From Kordiimonas sp. SCSIO 12603 (GTDB taxonomy: Bacteria; Pseudomonadota; Alphaproteobacteria; Sphingomonadales; Kordiimonadaceae): DNA of 64,000 nucleotides. Where the stretch lies: positions 1,711,520-1,775,519 of the forward strand of contig NZ_CP073748.1 in assembly GCF_024398035.1 (NCBI RefSeq). The letters run 5' to 3'. The notes under the pieces are model-generated. The model was given only the letters and a program-made list of their open reading frames with translations. It was not told the origin of the DNA and made no database searches. Position numbers and translations under genes: made by a program. Below are positions 17,209 through 25,301 of this stretch, piece after piece. Each line of letters begins with the position of its first letter. Position 1 is the stretch's first letter.

Positions 17209-18715
17209 CTTTAAACCTACCAGTACTAAACACCCCGAAAGCCCTGAATGGAAGCGCGATTGCGGCGGTTCGATAACCTGTCTGTCGCGAGTAGAATAAT
17301 CCGTCAGGAAACGCCAGTTTTGCAACCATTCTCTTGTGTTTCAAAAGGTCGGAATCCCAAAGCCTCCAAGGGTTTGAGAGGAAGCTAAAAGCTGTTCGAA
17401 AGCTCTGCTCAAAGCTCATAGGCGTTTTAGTGCTCTTATAGCTGTTTTCTTGTAAATAAAGCTTCTTCTCAGACAGTTTTTTAATCTGCTCTTCATAGGC
17501 CGTGATGAGGGTGTCATTGTCCGTGCCGATGATTCTATCCATTAATTGACCGATCTTGGCTTCAATCTTCTTTGCTTCTGTTTTCGCATTAGCAACATGA
17601 CCAGATAGATTAGACTTTTGTTCTTTCCATAGGTCAGAGAACATTTCATACACTAAGTGGAAGAGTTTTGGGCTTGGTTGTAGCTCTTTGAGTATATCTT
17701 CAAAGCCGAGTTCAATGTCATCACGTCTGATTGATTTCTTATATTCAGAACATGTTTTCAACTGACAAAAATAATATGGGTAATATGTATTACGCCCCTT
17801 AGACCACGCAGCCGTCATTGGATGCTCACAAGTCCCGCAGTTGATAAATCCGCGTAGTGGGAAATCTTCATTTAGATCAGTGCGCGCAGGAATTTTCCCT
17901 TTGTTGTTTTTGCGCTCCTGTATCTTCTGCCATGTAGCAAGATCAATGATTGGTTCATGCTTGGCTGGGTGCATGAACAACTTCCATTTCTTCACGGTGA
18001 TATAGCCAGCATAGATAGGGCGCTCAGTTAAAGCGATTGCTGCGTTGAGGTCAACTTCTCCTGTCTTCAAGCGCGGGATAGATGGATGCTTGTTTAAGAA
18101 GCGCTGGATTTCAGCGCAGCTTTCAAAACGACCTGATGCAAAACCTTCTAATGCTTCCTTGATGATGGAAGCATTAGGCTCATCTTTAACAAGCATTTTA
18201 CCGTGACCTTGAACATTCTCATATTTGTAACCCATGACAGGGGAGAAGAGCCAATAGCCATTATGCACACGCGCTTTCATCCGGTTCTTCACTTGCTCGG
18301 CATTCTTTTGCCGCTGATGCTGAGACACGGAAGCGAGCAAGTTTTCAATTAGAATGGAATCTGAATCCTCACCGAACTCAATAGAAGGACTTTCAAGTTT
18401 GCCGCCTGCATCATTGATAGCTGCGCGTAAATCAAGATGAGCTTTAATATCCCGCGCCAAGCGCGAGATATCATCAATAATTACAACACATTTATCAGCC
18501 CGATTATCTTCCAGAAAAGCGAGCATAGCTTGCATGCCTTGGCGTTCAATCAAGCCGCCAGAAATACCTTCATCATGGAATACGTTCACAACGTCATAAC
18601 CTTGCCGTTTAGCGTAGTCGCGGCAACGGATTTCTTGAGACTCAAGACCATGCCCACGTCTAACCTGTGCAGGGCTTGATACACGGCAATATATAACGGC
18701 TTGTTGTTGAAGCAT
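17165..18715 (-). CDS. Large serine recombinase (integrase), C-terminus encoded by the tRNA
   Basis: A 516-residue large serine integrase. The N-terminal catalytic domain starts with VIYCRVSSPAQ (nucleophile Ser13) and contains ISRLARDIKAHLD. A recombinase domain follows, then a zinc-ribbon-like stretch with FINCGTCEHPM and FCQLKTCSEYKK, and then a coiled-coil region (KTEAKKIEAKIGQLM). It catalyses integration and excision of the element. The last 14 codons lie in attL and the antisense of the tRNA, giving the GPEGLEPPTRPL tail often seen when an integrase gene runs into a tRNA. In the excised circle the frame would instead continue into the 72-codon ORF at the other end. The gene starts 2 bp after a small upstream gene. 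Confidence 0.93.
   Translation of the reverse strand: MLQQQAVIYCRVSSPAQVRRGHGLESQEIRCRDYAKRQGYDVVNVFHDEGISGGLIERQGMQAMLAFLEDNRADKCVVIIDDISRLARDIKAHLDLRAAINDAGGKLESPSIEFGEDSDSILIENLLASVSQHQRQKNAEQVKNRMKARVHNGYWLFSPVMGYKYENVQGHGKMLVKDEPNASIIKEALEGFASGRFESCAEIQRFLNKHPSIPRLKTGEVDLNAAIALTERPIYAGYITVKKWKLFMHPAKHEPIIDLATWQKIQERKNNKGKIPARTDLNEDFPLRGFINCGTCEHPMTAAWSKGRNTYYPYYFCQLKTCSEYKKSIRRDDIELGFEDILKELQPSPKLFHLVYEMFSDLWKEQKSNLSGHVANAKTEAKKIEAKIGQLMDRIIGTDNDTLITAYEEQIKKLSEKKLYLQENSYKSTKTPMSFEQSFRTAFSFLSNPWRLWDSDLLKHKRMVAKLAFPDGLFYSRQTGYRTAAIALPFRAFGVFSTGRFKVVGPEGLEPPTRPL
17203..17213 (+). repeat. Left attachment repeat (tRNA 3' end)
   Basis: CCACCACTTTA: the last six bases of the tRNA and five following bases of the shared core. 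The same 11 bases recur at 37107-37117. The recombinase reading frame crosses this site. Confidence 0.65.
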
Positions 18716-18717
18716 TA

Positions 18718-19002
18718 TTAGTTCTCGCTTTCCATTGATAGTTTGTCCTTCAAGTATAATTCATACTCGTCATCAAGTGGGGCAGCTTCAAAGTCTTCTC
18801 CACAGATTGCTTTAAGAGCGAGAGTGGTGGCATCTCTGCCAAAACCCAGATCAACAAATTGGGTCATGATCTGCCAGAGGGTGATGAGCAGTTCCTGTTT
18901 TTGCTCTTCTGTCAGATCAAACTCGTCTAAATGATGGCGATACTTTTCGAGTTCAGGAGAGTCAGCGGGTAGTGGGTCTGGGATTGGGGCATGTTCATTC
19001 AT
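18718..19002 (-). CDS. Small hypothetical protein, operon partner of the serine recombinase
   Basis: A 94-residue acidic, mainly helical protein (MNEHAPIPDPLPADSPELEK...) of unknown function. The frame is open for 58 more codons upstream, but the ATG at 19002 has a purine-rich leader and gives the compact Pro/Glu-rich start seen in similar small genes in front of integrases. Its stop is 2 bp from the recombinase start, so the two are probably translated together; a role as recombinase accessory or regulator is only an inference. Confidence 0.6.
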   Translation of the reverse strand: MNEHAPIPDPLPADSPELEKYRHHLDEFDLTEEQKQELLITLWQIMTQFVDLGFGRDATTLALKAICGEDFEAAPLDDEYELYLKDKLSMESEN

Positions 19003-19154
19003 GTCTTCTACTTTCTTCTTTGTGTTTGCGAGGGCATGTATTCGCCAACGCTTGGAAAAAATTACATCAAGGTTGATATTTTTTTTGCTTGCGATTGTAT
19101 TTTCGCTGATTGAAAACTTGCCATGCTTGGGGTTGATGTGACTACCAAGCAGCC

Positions 19155-19174
19155 GGAACATTCCAGAATATTCC
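19155..19174. promoter_or_regulatory. Tandem palindromic operator candidate
   Basis: Two adjoining 10-bp dyads, GGAACATTCC and AGAATATTCC, lie in the divergent region between the recombinase operon and the rightward 19205 gene, 31 bp before the latter's start. This is typical operator architecture. The protein that binds is not known; no obvious repressor gene adjoins it. Confidence 0.45.
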
Positions 19175-19204
19175 AAATGCCAGAATCTCCTAACGTGAGG
19201 CCAT

Positions 19205-19795
19205 ATGAGTTTTGACCCGATACAACAGGGCTTGTTAAGCCATTATCCGCCAGACGTGCAGCAACGCTTGCGTAGGCTTATTCTGGAAGATTGGAACGCT
19301 TCTGGTGTTAAGTTACCTACCTATATGAAACTGCTTGCACGGCATATTGCCGCCACGGGTGTTTCAGAAGATTGGCTTGCCAAGCTTTCGCACCAGACGA
19401 TGAATAAGATGCTTAAATCTATCTCCACACCTAGACATGAATTCTGGGCGTGTTTACATCTCTATATTATCAAGAAGTATGGGCCACAGGATATTGCACC
19501 GGAATTAAGTGACATTGATATTTTAGGGCAATCACTTGTACGCTTTGGTGATATTAAAGAGGTACCTTCATCATTAGAAAGAAGCATTAACGGCAAAGAG
19601 CTTATTATCAATGCACAGGGCGGCAAGCCATATGCTCTAGCAAGCATGACTGAGACATATAAAAGCAATGAGGCTTTTGCTGTTGAGGTGACATATAAAG
19701 CTGAGGGTGCTGCTGTTATTCAAAACAATCAGATTAAAGCCATCTTACGCGATGAAATGACCCGTCAAATTTCCATGCTAGAGGTTGATGTATGA
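19205..19795 (+). CDS. Hypothetical protein of the mobile element
   Basis: A 196-residue soluble protein I do not recognise. The N-terminal half is helical (SHYPPDVQQRLRRLILEDW..., YMKLLARHIAATGVSEDWLAKLS) and could hold a helical DNA- or protein-binding fold. The C-terminal half (ELIINAQGGKPYALASMTETYKS) looks beta-rich. Its last four bases overlap the start of the ankyrin-like gene (ATGA), so the two form a coupled pair. The start ATG is preceded by GTGAGG. Confidence 0.65.
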   Translation: MSFDPIQQGLLSHYPPDVQQRLRRLILEDWNASGVKLPTYMKLLARHIAATGVSEDWLAKLSHQTMNKMLKSISTPRHEFWACLHLYIIKKYGPQDIAPELSDIDILGQSLVRFGDIKEVPSSLERSINGKELIINAQGGKPYALASMTETYKSNEAFAVEVTYKAEGAAVIQNNQIKAILRDEMTRQISMLEVDV

Positions 19796-20355
19796 CCGAT
19801 TATGCACGAGAGCGTTTTGAAGAGCTTAAAGCTTATGTAGATAATTTACCCAAAGCTGAATTTGATAAACAAGCAGCCAAAGGTCAGGTGCATAATAAAG
19901 CCATCTTTGATATGATCAGGAAAGGTGACGCACTTGGCGTTTATTGTTCTGTTAAGCAAAAACCGTCACTTCTTGAAAAGCGAGATGATGACGGCATGAC
20001 TCCGCTTCATTGGAGCGGCTCAGACAAGCCAGGTGTGATGCAGGAGATACTCACAAGCGAAGTTAGTAACTCTCCTTGGGTATGTGATCGGTTTGGGCGC
20101 TTACCTCTTGATGTGTTGCGGGATGGTGGTCATCACACACACGCTGATAAGATGGAGCGCTTGACATATCCGCGATTATTCAGGGACGAAAAGGATGGGC
20201 CAGTGTCTCCAGAGAAGATCAAAGCGTTTGATGACAAATCAAAAGCACTCGGGCGACCTGATACCAGACCGCCCTTTGCAAACAATATAGACTTTAAATC
20301 CTCCATTCCGCGCCTGAAATCTCAGGCTAAGGATAGAGGGGATTTAGAAAGATAG
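19792..20355 (+). CDS. Ankyrin-repeat-like protein
   Basis: A 187-residue soluble protein. Residues of about 40-110 show ankyrin-type repeats: NKAIFDMIRKGDALGVYCSV, RDDDGMTPLHWSGSDKPGVM and CDRFGRLPLDVLRDGGH. Ankyrin repeats bind other proteins, so it may partner the coupled upstream protein. No catalytic domain or signal peptide is seen. It converges on the lipoprotein gene with 8 bp between them. Confidence 0.65.
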   Translation: MTDYARERFEELKAYVDNLPKAEFDKQAAKGQVHNKAIFDMIRKGDALGVYCSVKQKPSLLEKRDDDGMTPLHWSGSDKPGVMQEILTSEVSNSPWVCDRFGRLPLDVLRDGGHHTHADKMERLTYPRLFRDEKDGPVSPEKIKAFDDKSKALGRPDTRPPFANNIDFKSSIPRLKSQAKDRGDLER

Positions 20356-20363
20356 GTTATCCG

Positions 20364-21884
20364 TTACTCTGGTTTAAAAAGTAAGTACGCTTCATGCCAC
20401 CAAATATCTTTTGAAGGAAACTTCTCGACTAATTCCACAGTACAGTACCGAGCATTGCGGTGTTGCTCTTTGACGCTATATACAGCAATCTTTACGGCAC
20501 CCGCTTCGCCAAAACCTAGAATACCAGAATGAAGAATAAGCGCGCCAAAATCAAAATTGCCACCACACGGCAAGCCCTTAGCCTTTCTATTGGTAAAGGT
20601 TATGCTATCTTTTAAAAGTCTTTGCCAACGAGAGCGTCTTTTCTGATCATTCTTACGTCCCCAATATGGTTCTACAGATGTATCTTCACGCACCCATTCA
20701 CTGTCAAAGTGATTTTCCACATAGACCAGTGCGTATGTATTGTCTCTGAAAGTGTTGGTTTTTATGCTTGAGTGAAACTTTATGGCGTTATGTTTCGTTA
20801 AAAACGCATCAACAAGATTATCATAACGCTTTTTCTTTTGTTTCAGAGCCTCGATCTTCTTAGACAGCTTAGAGAAGGCCATATATTGGGAGCTATTTTT
20901 TGCTCGTCTTTCAAGACCAATTAACTTCTCTTTTGAGAACACGCGGCCTTGAATTCGCTCAATCCCAAACTGTCGCCTGCCAGCAGTATTGAGATTTATA
21001 GTGTTGAACTTAAAATTCTCACGCCGCTTATCAAACTCAAACCTTGATTGTAGCCATGGAGAGCTCACCCAAGGTCTCAATGAGTCAATAAGCTGAAATT
21101 CAATCTTATCATTCATTGATGTTCCCTTGGGAATGCGGAAACGAACAAGCGGTGCGGTTGTTGGCCTTACAGCCCCACCTTCATAAGAACTACCTTTATA
21201 AAATTGATGCCAAGGAACAGAGACCCAGTCTCCACTAATGTCAGTGCGTATCTTTTGTATACGCTCCTTTTCTCGTTGAATTGCAAGCTGGCGTTGACGT
21301 TCCTTTTCTGCCCTTTCTTGCGCGCGCTTTTCTTCTTCCAAGCGCCTTAGCTCTTTTCGGCGCTCCTCATACCGCCTTTTTGTTTTCTCAACTTCCACGT
21401 CATCTTGCAATAAATACTCCCTACCTTCCTTCATAAACTCAGAAAGCTCTACCATCCGATCACGCGCATTGCGGATGTCTCCAGAGATTTCGTCCAGATC
21501 AACTTTCCAACGACCAAGGTCAAGTGTACTGGATGTAACAATTTCGCCTGTTACTTCATCGCCGTCATTAAACAGCTTTTTGATAATGAGAATTTGCGGG
21601 TGCGTATCATCAATGCCATTGATACTATCCACTTCAATCACTTGGTCTCCATTAATCTCTACAGTGAATTCAAAGCGGCTTTTGACAACTGATTTCTTCT
21701 CATCGCCCCTTTGCTCAGAAATCACATGATTAACATCTGTTAGTACAACAGAGCCTTCGGGTAGTTTATCTATGACCAGAGTTTCTAACAGTTTTTCAAT
21801 ATAATCTGTTGGTGGGCGGTCTTGCGATTCAGAACATGCAACGACACACAAAACCAACATAAATGCACTTACGTATTTGATCAT
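20364..21884 (-). CDS. Large predicted lipoprotein with charged coiled coil
   Basis: About 506 residues. The N-terminus is a lipoprotein signal peptide (hydrophobic stretch ending LCVVAC, the lipobox cysteine near residue 17). Residues of roughly 140-215 form a very charged Arg/Glu/Lys coiled coil (YEERRKELRRLEEEKRAQER). The rest has no motif I know. The ATG at 21884 is spaced 6 bp from GAGGT; a TTG four codons earlier is less likely. It lies inside the mobile element between the ankyrin pair and the resolvase and is transcribed leftward alone. An envelope role (for instance surface exclusion or phage blocking) would be speculation. Confidence 0.7.
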   Translation of the reverse strand: MIKYVSAFMLVLCVVACSESQDRPPTDYIEKLLETLVIDKLPEGSVVLTDVNHVISEQRGDEKKSVVKSRFEFTVEINGDQVIEVDSINGIDDTHPQILIIKKLFNDGDEVTGEIVTSSTLDLGRWKVDLDEISGDIRNARDRMVELSEFMKEGREYLLQDDVEVEKTKRRYEERRKELRRLEEEKRAQERAEKERQRQLAIQREKERIQKIRTDISGDWVSVPWHQFYKGSSYEGGAVRPTTAPLVRFRIPKGTSMNDKIEFQLIDSLRPWVSSPWLQSRFEFDKRRENFKFNTINLNTAGRRQFGIERIQGRVFSKEKLIGLERRAKNSSQYMAFSKLSKKIEALKQKKKRYDNLVDAFLTKHNAIKFHSSIKTNTFRDNTYALVYVENHFDSEWVREDTSVEPYWGRKNDQKRRSRWQRLLKDSITFTNRKAKGLPCGGNFDFGALILHSGILGFGEAGAVKIAVYSVKEQHRNARYCTVELVEKFPSKDIWWHEAYLLFKPE

Positions 21885-21995
21885 GATGCACCTCAAAGTT
21901 TCCGTTCAAAAACCCTCCTTTTCTCCCGTTTTTCATAATTGTGAGTTGACAGATTCACCCGTTAACCATAGCTAGGAAAGCCAATGACTTAACAA

Positions 21996-22011
21996 ACATA
22001 CGGTCGTATGT
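21996..22011. repeat. Dyad upstream of the resolvase gene
   Basis: A perfect 7-bp inverted repeat with 2-bp centre, ACATACG-GT-CGTATGT, lies in the 235-bp gap upstream of the small serine recombinase. Serine resolvases bind dyads around a 2-bp crossover, so this is a candidate res or operator site. A second weaker pair (TCGTGC / GCACGA) surrounds 22040-22070. Confidence 0.35.
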
Positions 22012-22131
22012 GTCGAGTCGATATCTGCAAATCCAGCCCTCGTGCGTAATGGAGCCTTTTTGCACGACTTACACGTATCGAGAGTCTCTTTTCCCTTTTA
22101 AATCAACCCGATAAAGCCGTATCCTTTATAT

Positions 22132-22689
22132 ATGAAGATAGGATATGCCCGCGTTTCTACGGATGATCAGAACCTTGATCTACAGATCAATGCGCTCAAA
22201 GCTGTTGGCTGTGACGCTATATATAAAGACCAAGGTATCAGTGGCATTAATACAAAGCGAGGTGGTCTTGATGCAGCTATTAAGGCTACAGGCCACGATG
22301 ACAGCCTTGTTGTCTGGAAACTTGATCGCTTGGGTCGGTCATTAAGCTTTCTGATACAGCTTGTGGAAACGCTGCATAAACGCGGCGCAGGCTTTTGTTC
22401 CTTGACGGACGGGATTGACACCACAACGCCATCGGGAACACTTGTCTTCCATATTATGGGGGCTTTGGCTCAGTTTGAGCGTGAGCTAATCAGAGAACGG
22501 ACTAAAGCGGGTATGCTTGCCGCCAAGGAACGCGGAATCATAATAGGAAGACCAAGAAAATTGTCTCCTTATCAGGTCGCACAAGCGTATGAACTTCATC
22601 AAAGCGGTCAAACGTTGACCGCTCTTGCCTCGCGTTACGGCGTTGACAGGTCAACGCTTTCAAGAGCGATTAGTGATACTTATCACTAG
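22132..22689 (+). CDS. Small serine recombinase (resolvase/invertase family)
   Basis: A 185-residue Tn3-resolvase/Hin-family recombinase. The catalytic start MKIGYARVST has Ser9. The middle has DSLVVWKLDRLGRS and FHIMGALAQFERELI, followed by a C-terminal helix-turn-helix (TALASRYGVDRSTLSRAI). Such enzymes resolve multimers or invert segments. No clear Shine-Dalgarno precedes the ATG, but the start is fixed by the family N-terminus. It is distinct from the large integrase, so it may be a resolution system of the element's circular form or a remnant of a separate insertion. Confidence 0.92.
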   Translation: MKIGYARVSTDDQNLDLQINALKAVGCDAIYKDQGISGINTKRGGLDAAIKATGHDDSLVVWKLDRLGRSLSFLIQLVETLHKRGAGFCSLTDGIDTTTPSGTLVFHIMGALAQFERELIRERTKAGMLAAKERGIIIGRPRKLSPYQVAQAYELHQSGQTLTALASRYGVDRSTLSRAISDTYH

Positions 22690-22837
22690 GTTTGACTAAT
22701 GTTTCTGCAAACCAAATAACCAGCTTCCTGTCCGCTGATGAAGATAAGTTCAGATAGTTAGACAGTAATTGCCCACAATCATCGGCCTCCACCTTGCTGA
22801 TCTTCTTTAGTAGTTCATTGAAATTGTCAGTTGTCAT
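22670..22837 (-). CDS. Small hypothetical protein (55 aa)
   Basis: A short acidic helical ORF beginning MTTDNFNELLKKISKVEADD, with AAAGGA 7-8 bp before the ATG at 22837. It overlaps the 3' end of the converging resolvase gene by 20 bp. No family is recognised; it may be a real small gene but evidence is limited to the start signal and amino-acid composition. Confidence 0.4.
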   Translation of the reverse strand: MTTDNFNELLKKISKVEADDCGQLLSNYLNLSSSADRKLVIWFAETLVKPSDKYH

Positions 22838-22989
22838 TTCGCTGTCCTTTCTTTTTATCGTTAGGTGCAATCAGGAATAAATCAAACAACCACCTGTGTT
22901 CACCATCTGCGTTATAAATATTATACAGATAGAAAGTATGCTACTAATTGGCGATATATTATGGAGGATATACTTAAGGAGAGGTAGTC

Positions 22990-24504
22990 ATGCGAATATA
23001 TACTGCGAATCTAATTGAGACTTCTTTAACCGAAAAAACTGGGCAATCAGTATATTTATCATCTACTAAAGCAGCTCATAATTATCCATTAAGAAATACA
23101 GACCCCATTGACCTCCTAGTATATGAGTTTGATGGCTCAATTATTATAACTCAAGCAGGAACCAGTAAGTTACTAATGAGCTATTGTCGTTATAACTCAC
23201 AATACGACATATTTGATGAGCATCCATATTTTTATGAATGTGACTACAATCCCGATCACCTTCAACACATCCCTAAATCTGGGATTGCTCTTACTTCTGG
23301 GTGGGAAATGAAATTAAATTCCGATAATAGCTTTTTACTAATCAGTTCGAATAGTCACATGCCGCTAGGATTAAGGCTAAGGGAAGATATAACTTGGCAA
23401 AGACCGGCGGACGGCATTGGAGTTATAGGTTTATTAGATATTAAGTCTGTAGGTGGCCAGTTATCTTATGGTAGAATCCCGGCTCACTTTCGATTTGTCA
23501 ACGTTCGTGAAATAGAGATTCCAGCTTCTCAGAGCGAAGGCGAATTTGGAGGTTTCGATTTTCCTTCAACGCTTGAAATGAACTCATGGCGGCACTTAAC
23601 AGCAGCCGAGTCAAAAGAAAAACTGATTGGTGAGGCTTTTTTACCTTACTTCATTGTCCAAGACGAAACTCGTAATTGGCAGCTTCAAAATAGTTTGTAC
23701 TATAGAGTAAGGCACTTGCAATTTTGGAGGCGACTTAAAGTATTAACTCATGCTGGTGGTGAACGTACGGAAAATATCCGTGTACGACGAAAGATAACAT
23801 CTACTTCACAGAGAGAGATTGAGCAAAGAACTTCTATAAAGATGTCTATAGAAAATGAATTTAAGTTATCAAATATCAGAATTCCTCTGATACCATTACT
23901 TCCAAATACTTTGGATTTTTTTCGTCAAAAAACCTCCCATTCCTTAAGTCGCGAGTTAAAAATCAAAGAAGCCCTTACGGAAACTCTTGAAGAGGAGTCC
24001 ACCTATACAAGTGTCCGCACATATAGATCTCCAATCAGAGTAGCTTTCTGGTGTTTAGCTTCAAAATTTGTTTTAGAACGGGCTGATGGCGATCCTGTTA
24101 TTAGCTGGGAAGTAGAGGATGCTTCTAACACTCTGCATGAAGATTCATATCCAAAAAATGAAACAATTAACTTTGCGCGGGTTGAGGAGAGGCTAGATGA
24201 GACAACTCAATGTGTAGCGGAAATTGCGGTAGGTTCCTTTACTGACGACGGAATAATTACATTTGAAGTCTCATCAAATGTAAGTGATTTTCATTCGGGG
24301 CAGTTTGATTTCGAAGTCGTTAAGAAAAACAATTTAGATGGTACAATTGTAACCGAAATTTATGGAGGGTATTGGTCACCGTCAACGGGAGCTAACCCAA
24401 TAGAAACCAAAGAAGTTGTCTATGTTAGTGAAGATGAGGTAATTGAAAATGTTACTGTTATCTCTAACACTTGCCTATGCATCTTACCATCGGAAGAAAC
24501 TTAA
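22990..24504 (+). CDS. Unknown 504-aa protein, AT-rich cargo
   Basis: A 504-residue soluble protein that I cannot place in any family. It has no signal peptide, no membrane helix and no nucleotide-binding motif. The N-terminal third is rich in beta-strand patterns (DLLVYEFDGSIIITQAGTSK) and the middle is basic and helical (RVRRKITSTSQREIEQRTSIK). The C-terminus again looks beta-rich and ends with two cysteines (SNTCLCILPSEET). A strong AAGGAGAGG ribosome-binding site precedes the ATG. Codon usage and base composition are more AT-rich than the chromosome. It converges on the hydrolase operon, from which it is separated by two hairpins. Confidence 0.6.
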   Translation: MRIYTANLIETSLTEKTGQSVYLSSTKAAHNYPLRNTDPIDLLVYEFDGSIIITQAGTSKLLMSYCRYNSQYDIFDEHPYFYECDYNPDHLQHIPKSGIALTSGWEMKLNSDNSFLLISSNSHMPLGLRLREDITWQRPADGIGVIGLLDIKSVGGQLSYGRIPAHFRFVNVREIEIPASQSEGEFGGFDFPSTLEMNSWRHLTAAESKEKLIGEAFLPYFIVQDETRNWQLQNSLYYRVRHLQFWRRLKVLTHAGGERTENIRVRRKITSTSQREIEQRTSIKMSIENEFKLSNIRIPLIPLLPNTLDFFRQKTSHSLSRELKIKEALTETLEEESTYTSVRTYRSPIRVAFWCLASKFVLERADGDPVISWEVEDASNTLHEDSYPKNETINFARVEERLDETTQCVAEIAVGSFTDDGIITFEVSSNVSDFHSGQFDFEVVKKNNLDGTIVTEIYGGYWSPSTGANPIETKEVVYVSEDEVIENVTVISNTCLCILPSEET

Positions 24505-24663
24505 AAGTAAGATATTATCAGAACTCTTGATAAATTAGCTCATTCGTTTCGACATTAGATATTATGAACGAGAATCATTGATACGTTTGTTTGTGTTGAG
24601 GATAATGAGCTCTAATTGGATAGGTTGAGCAAGCGGATAAATCCTGTCGTTTAAGGTAAGCGC

Positions 24664-24695
24664 AAGATGTGTAAATGTATGACATTTACGATCTT
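24664..24695. repeat. Hairpin 1 between converging cargo genes
   Basis: GTAAATGT-ATG-ACATTTAC (24671-24689) is a perfect 8-bp stem, extended outward by AAGAT/ATCTT with a one-base asymmetry. It lies in the 247-bp gap between the 504-aa gene and the end of the 171-aa gene. No T run follows, so it is not a classical terminator. Confidence 0.55.
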
Positions 24696-24696
24696 G

Positions 24697-24726
24697 GCAA
24701 GGGGGTCGCTAGCGCACCCCCGTTGC
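24697..24726. repeat. Hairpin 2, GC-rich
   Basis: GCAA-GGGGGT...ACCCCC-G-TTGC forms a strong stem around the self-complementary CGCTAGCG. It follows hairpin 1 by one base. GC-rich in an AT-rich surrounding; possibly a shared transcription stop or a recombination boundary. Confidence 0.55.
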
Positions 24727-24751
24727 ATCCCCCGCGCTTTATTATAAGTGT

Positions 24752-25267
24752 CTATATGGAAATTGTATAATTTCCTTCTTCTAAAGTTTTATATGGCGTA
24801 CGTGAATCTGGCTCTAGTAATCTCAATCGGAAGTTTGCTTGAATGACCGTTGAAGTTGAATCATACAAAGAGTTTCTGTCAATCTTGACTAGGCAACTAT
24901 ATAAATTAGGCTCTTCAGCTGATAATTTTCCAGACTCTATTTTCGTAATAAACTGATAATTTTCAGGGGCATTTGATGAAAATTCCAAATTCTTCAATGT
25001 GTCCTCACCTGACAAAAGTAACAAAGCAGGTTCATCTGTTAATGAACGGACGATAAAAACATGACAATAATCTTCGCGATCTGCAGGTTGCTGTCCCAAG
25101 GCCGGAGGCAAAGATTGAATAATGGGGGAGTTTTGTGATCCAGAAACCATGTTGGCTATACTAGCAGAATAGCTAAAATGCAAATCTACATCGGAGTTCT
25201 TTTTCCAAGTGTACGAACCAATATGTTTTCCAGTTTCATCCCAGATAAAAGACAGTAATGAATTCAT
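24752..25267 (-). CDS. Unknown 171-aa protein, third gene of the hydrolase operon
   Basis: A 171-residue soluble protein with a predicted beta-rich pattern (FIWDETGKHIGSYTWKKNSD, YCHVFIVRSLTDEPALLLL) and no known motif. It begins 34 bp after the 623-aa gene and is transcribed in the same direction, so it belongs to one operon with that gene and the alpha/beta hydrolase. No signal peptide or membrane helix. Confidence 0.6.
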   Translation of the reverse strand: MNSLLSFIWDETGKHIGSYTWKKNSDVDLHFSYSASIANMVSGSQNSPIIQSLPPALGQQPADREDYCHVFIVRSLTDEPALLLLSGEDTLKNLEFSSNAPENYQFITKIESGKLSAEEPNLYSCLVKIDRNSLYDSTSTVIQANFRLRLLEPDSRTPYKTLEEGNYTISI

Positions 25268-25301
25268 AAACTATGCCCGAAAAATGAATATGCTATCTAA
25301 A

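Noticed and set aside
17143..17325. ORF ending ARRDSNPRPDRYERSALTN
   Set aside because: It is an out-of-frame translation of the recombinase 3' end and the tRNA; such peptides are typical tRNA antisense artefacts.
22038..22070. TCGTGC / GCACGA hairpin as a small RNA or terminator
   Set aside because: Short stem with long loop; no T run and no promoter hexamers of note.
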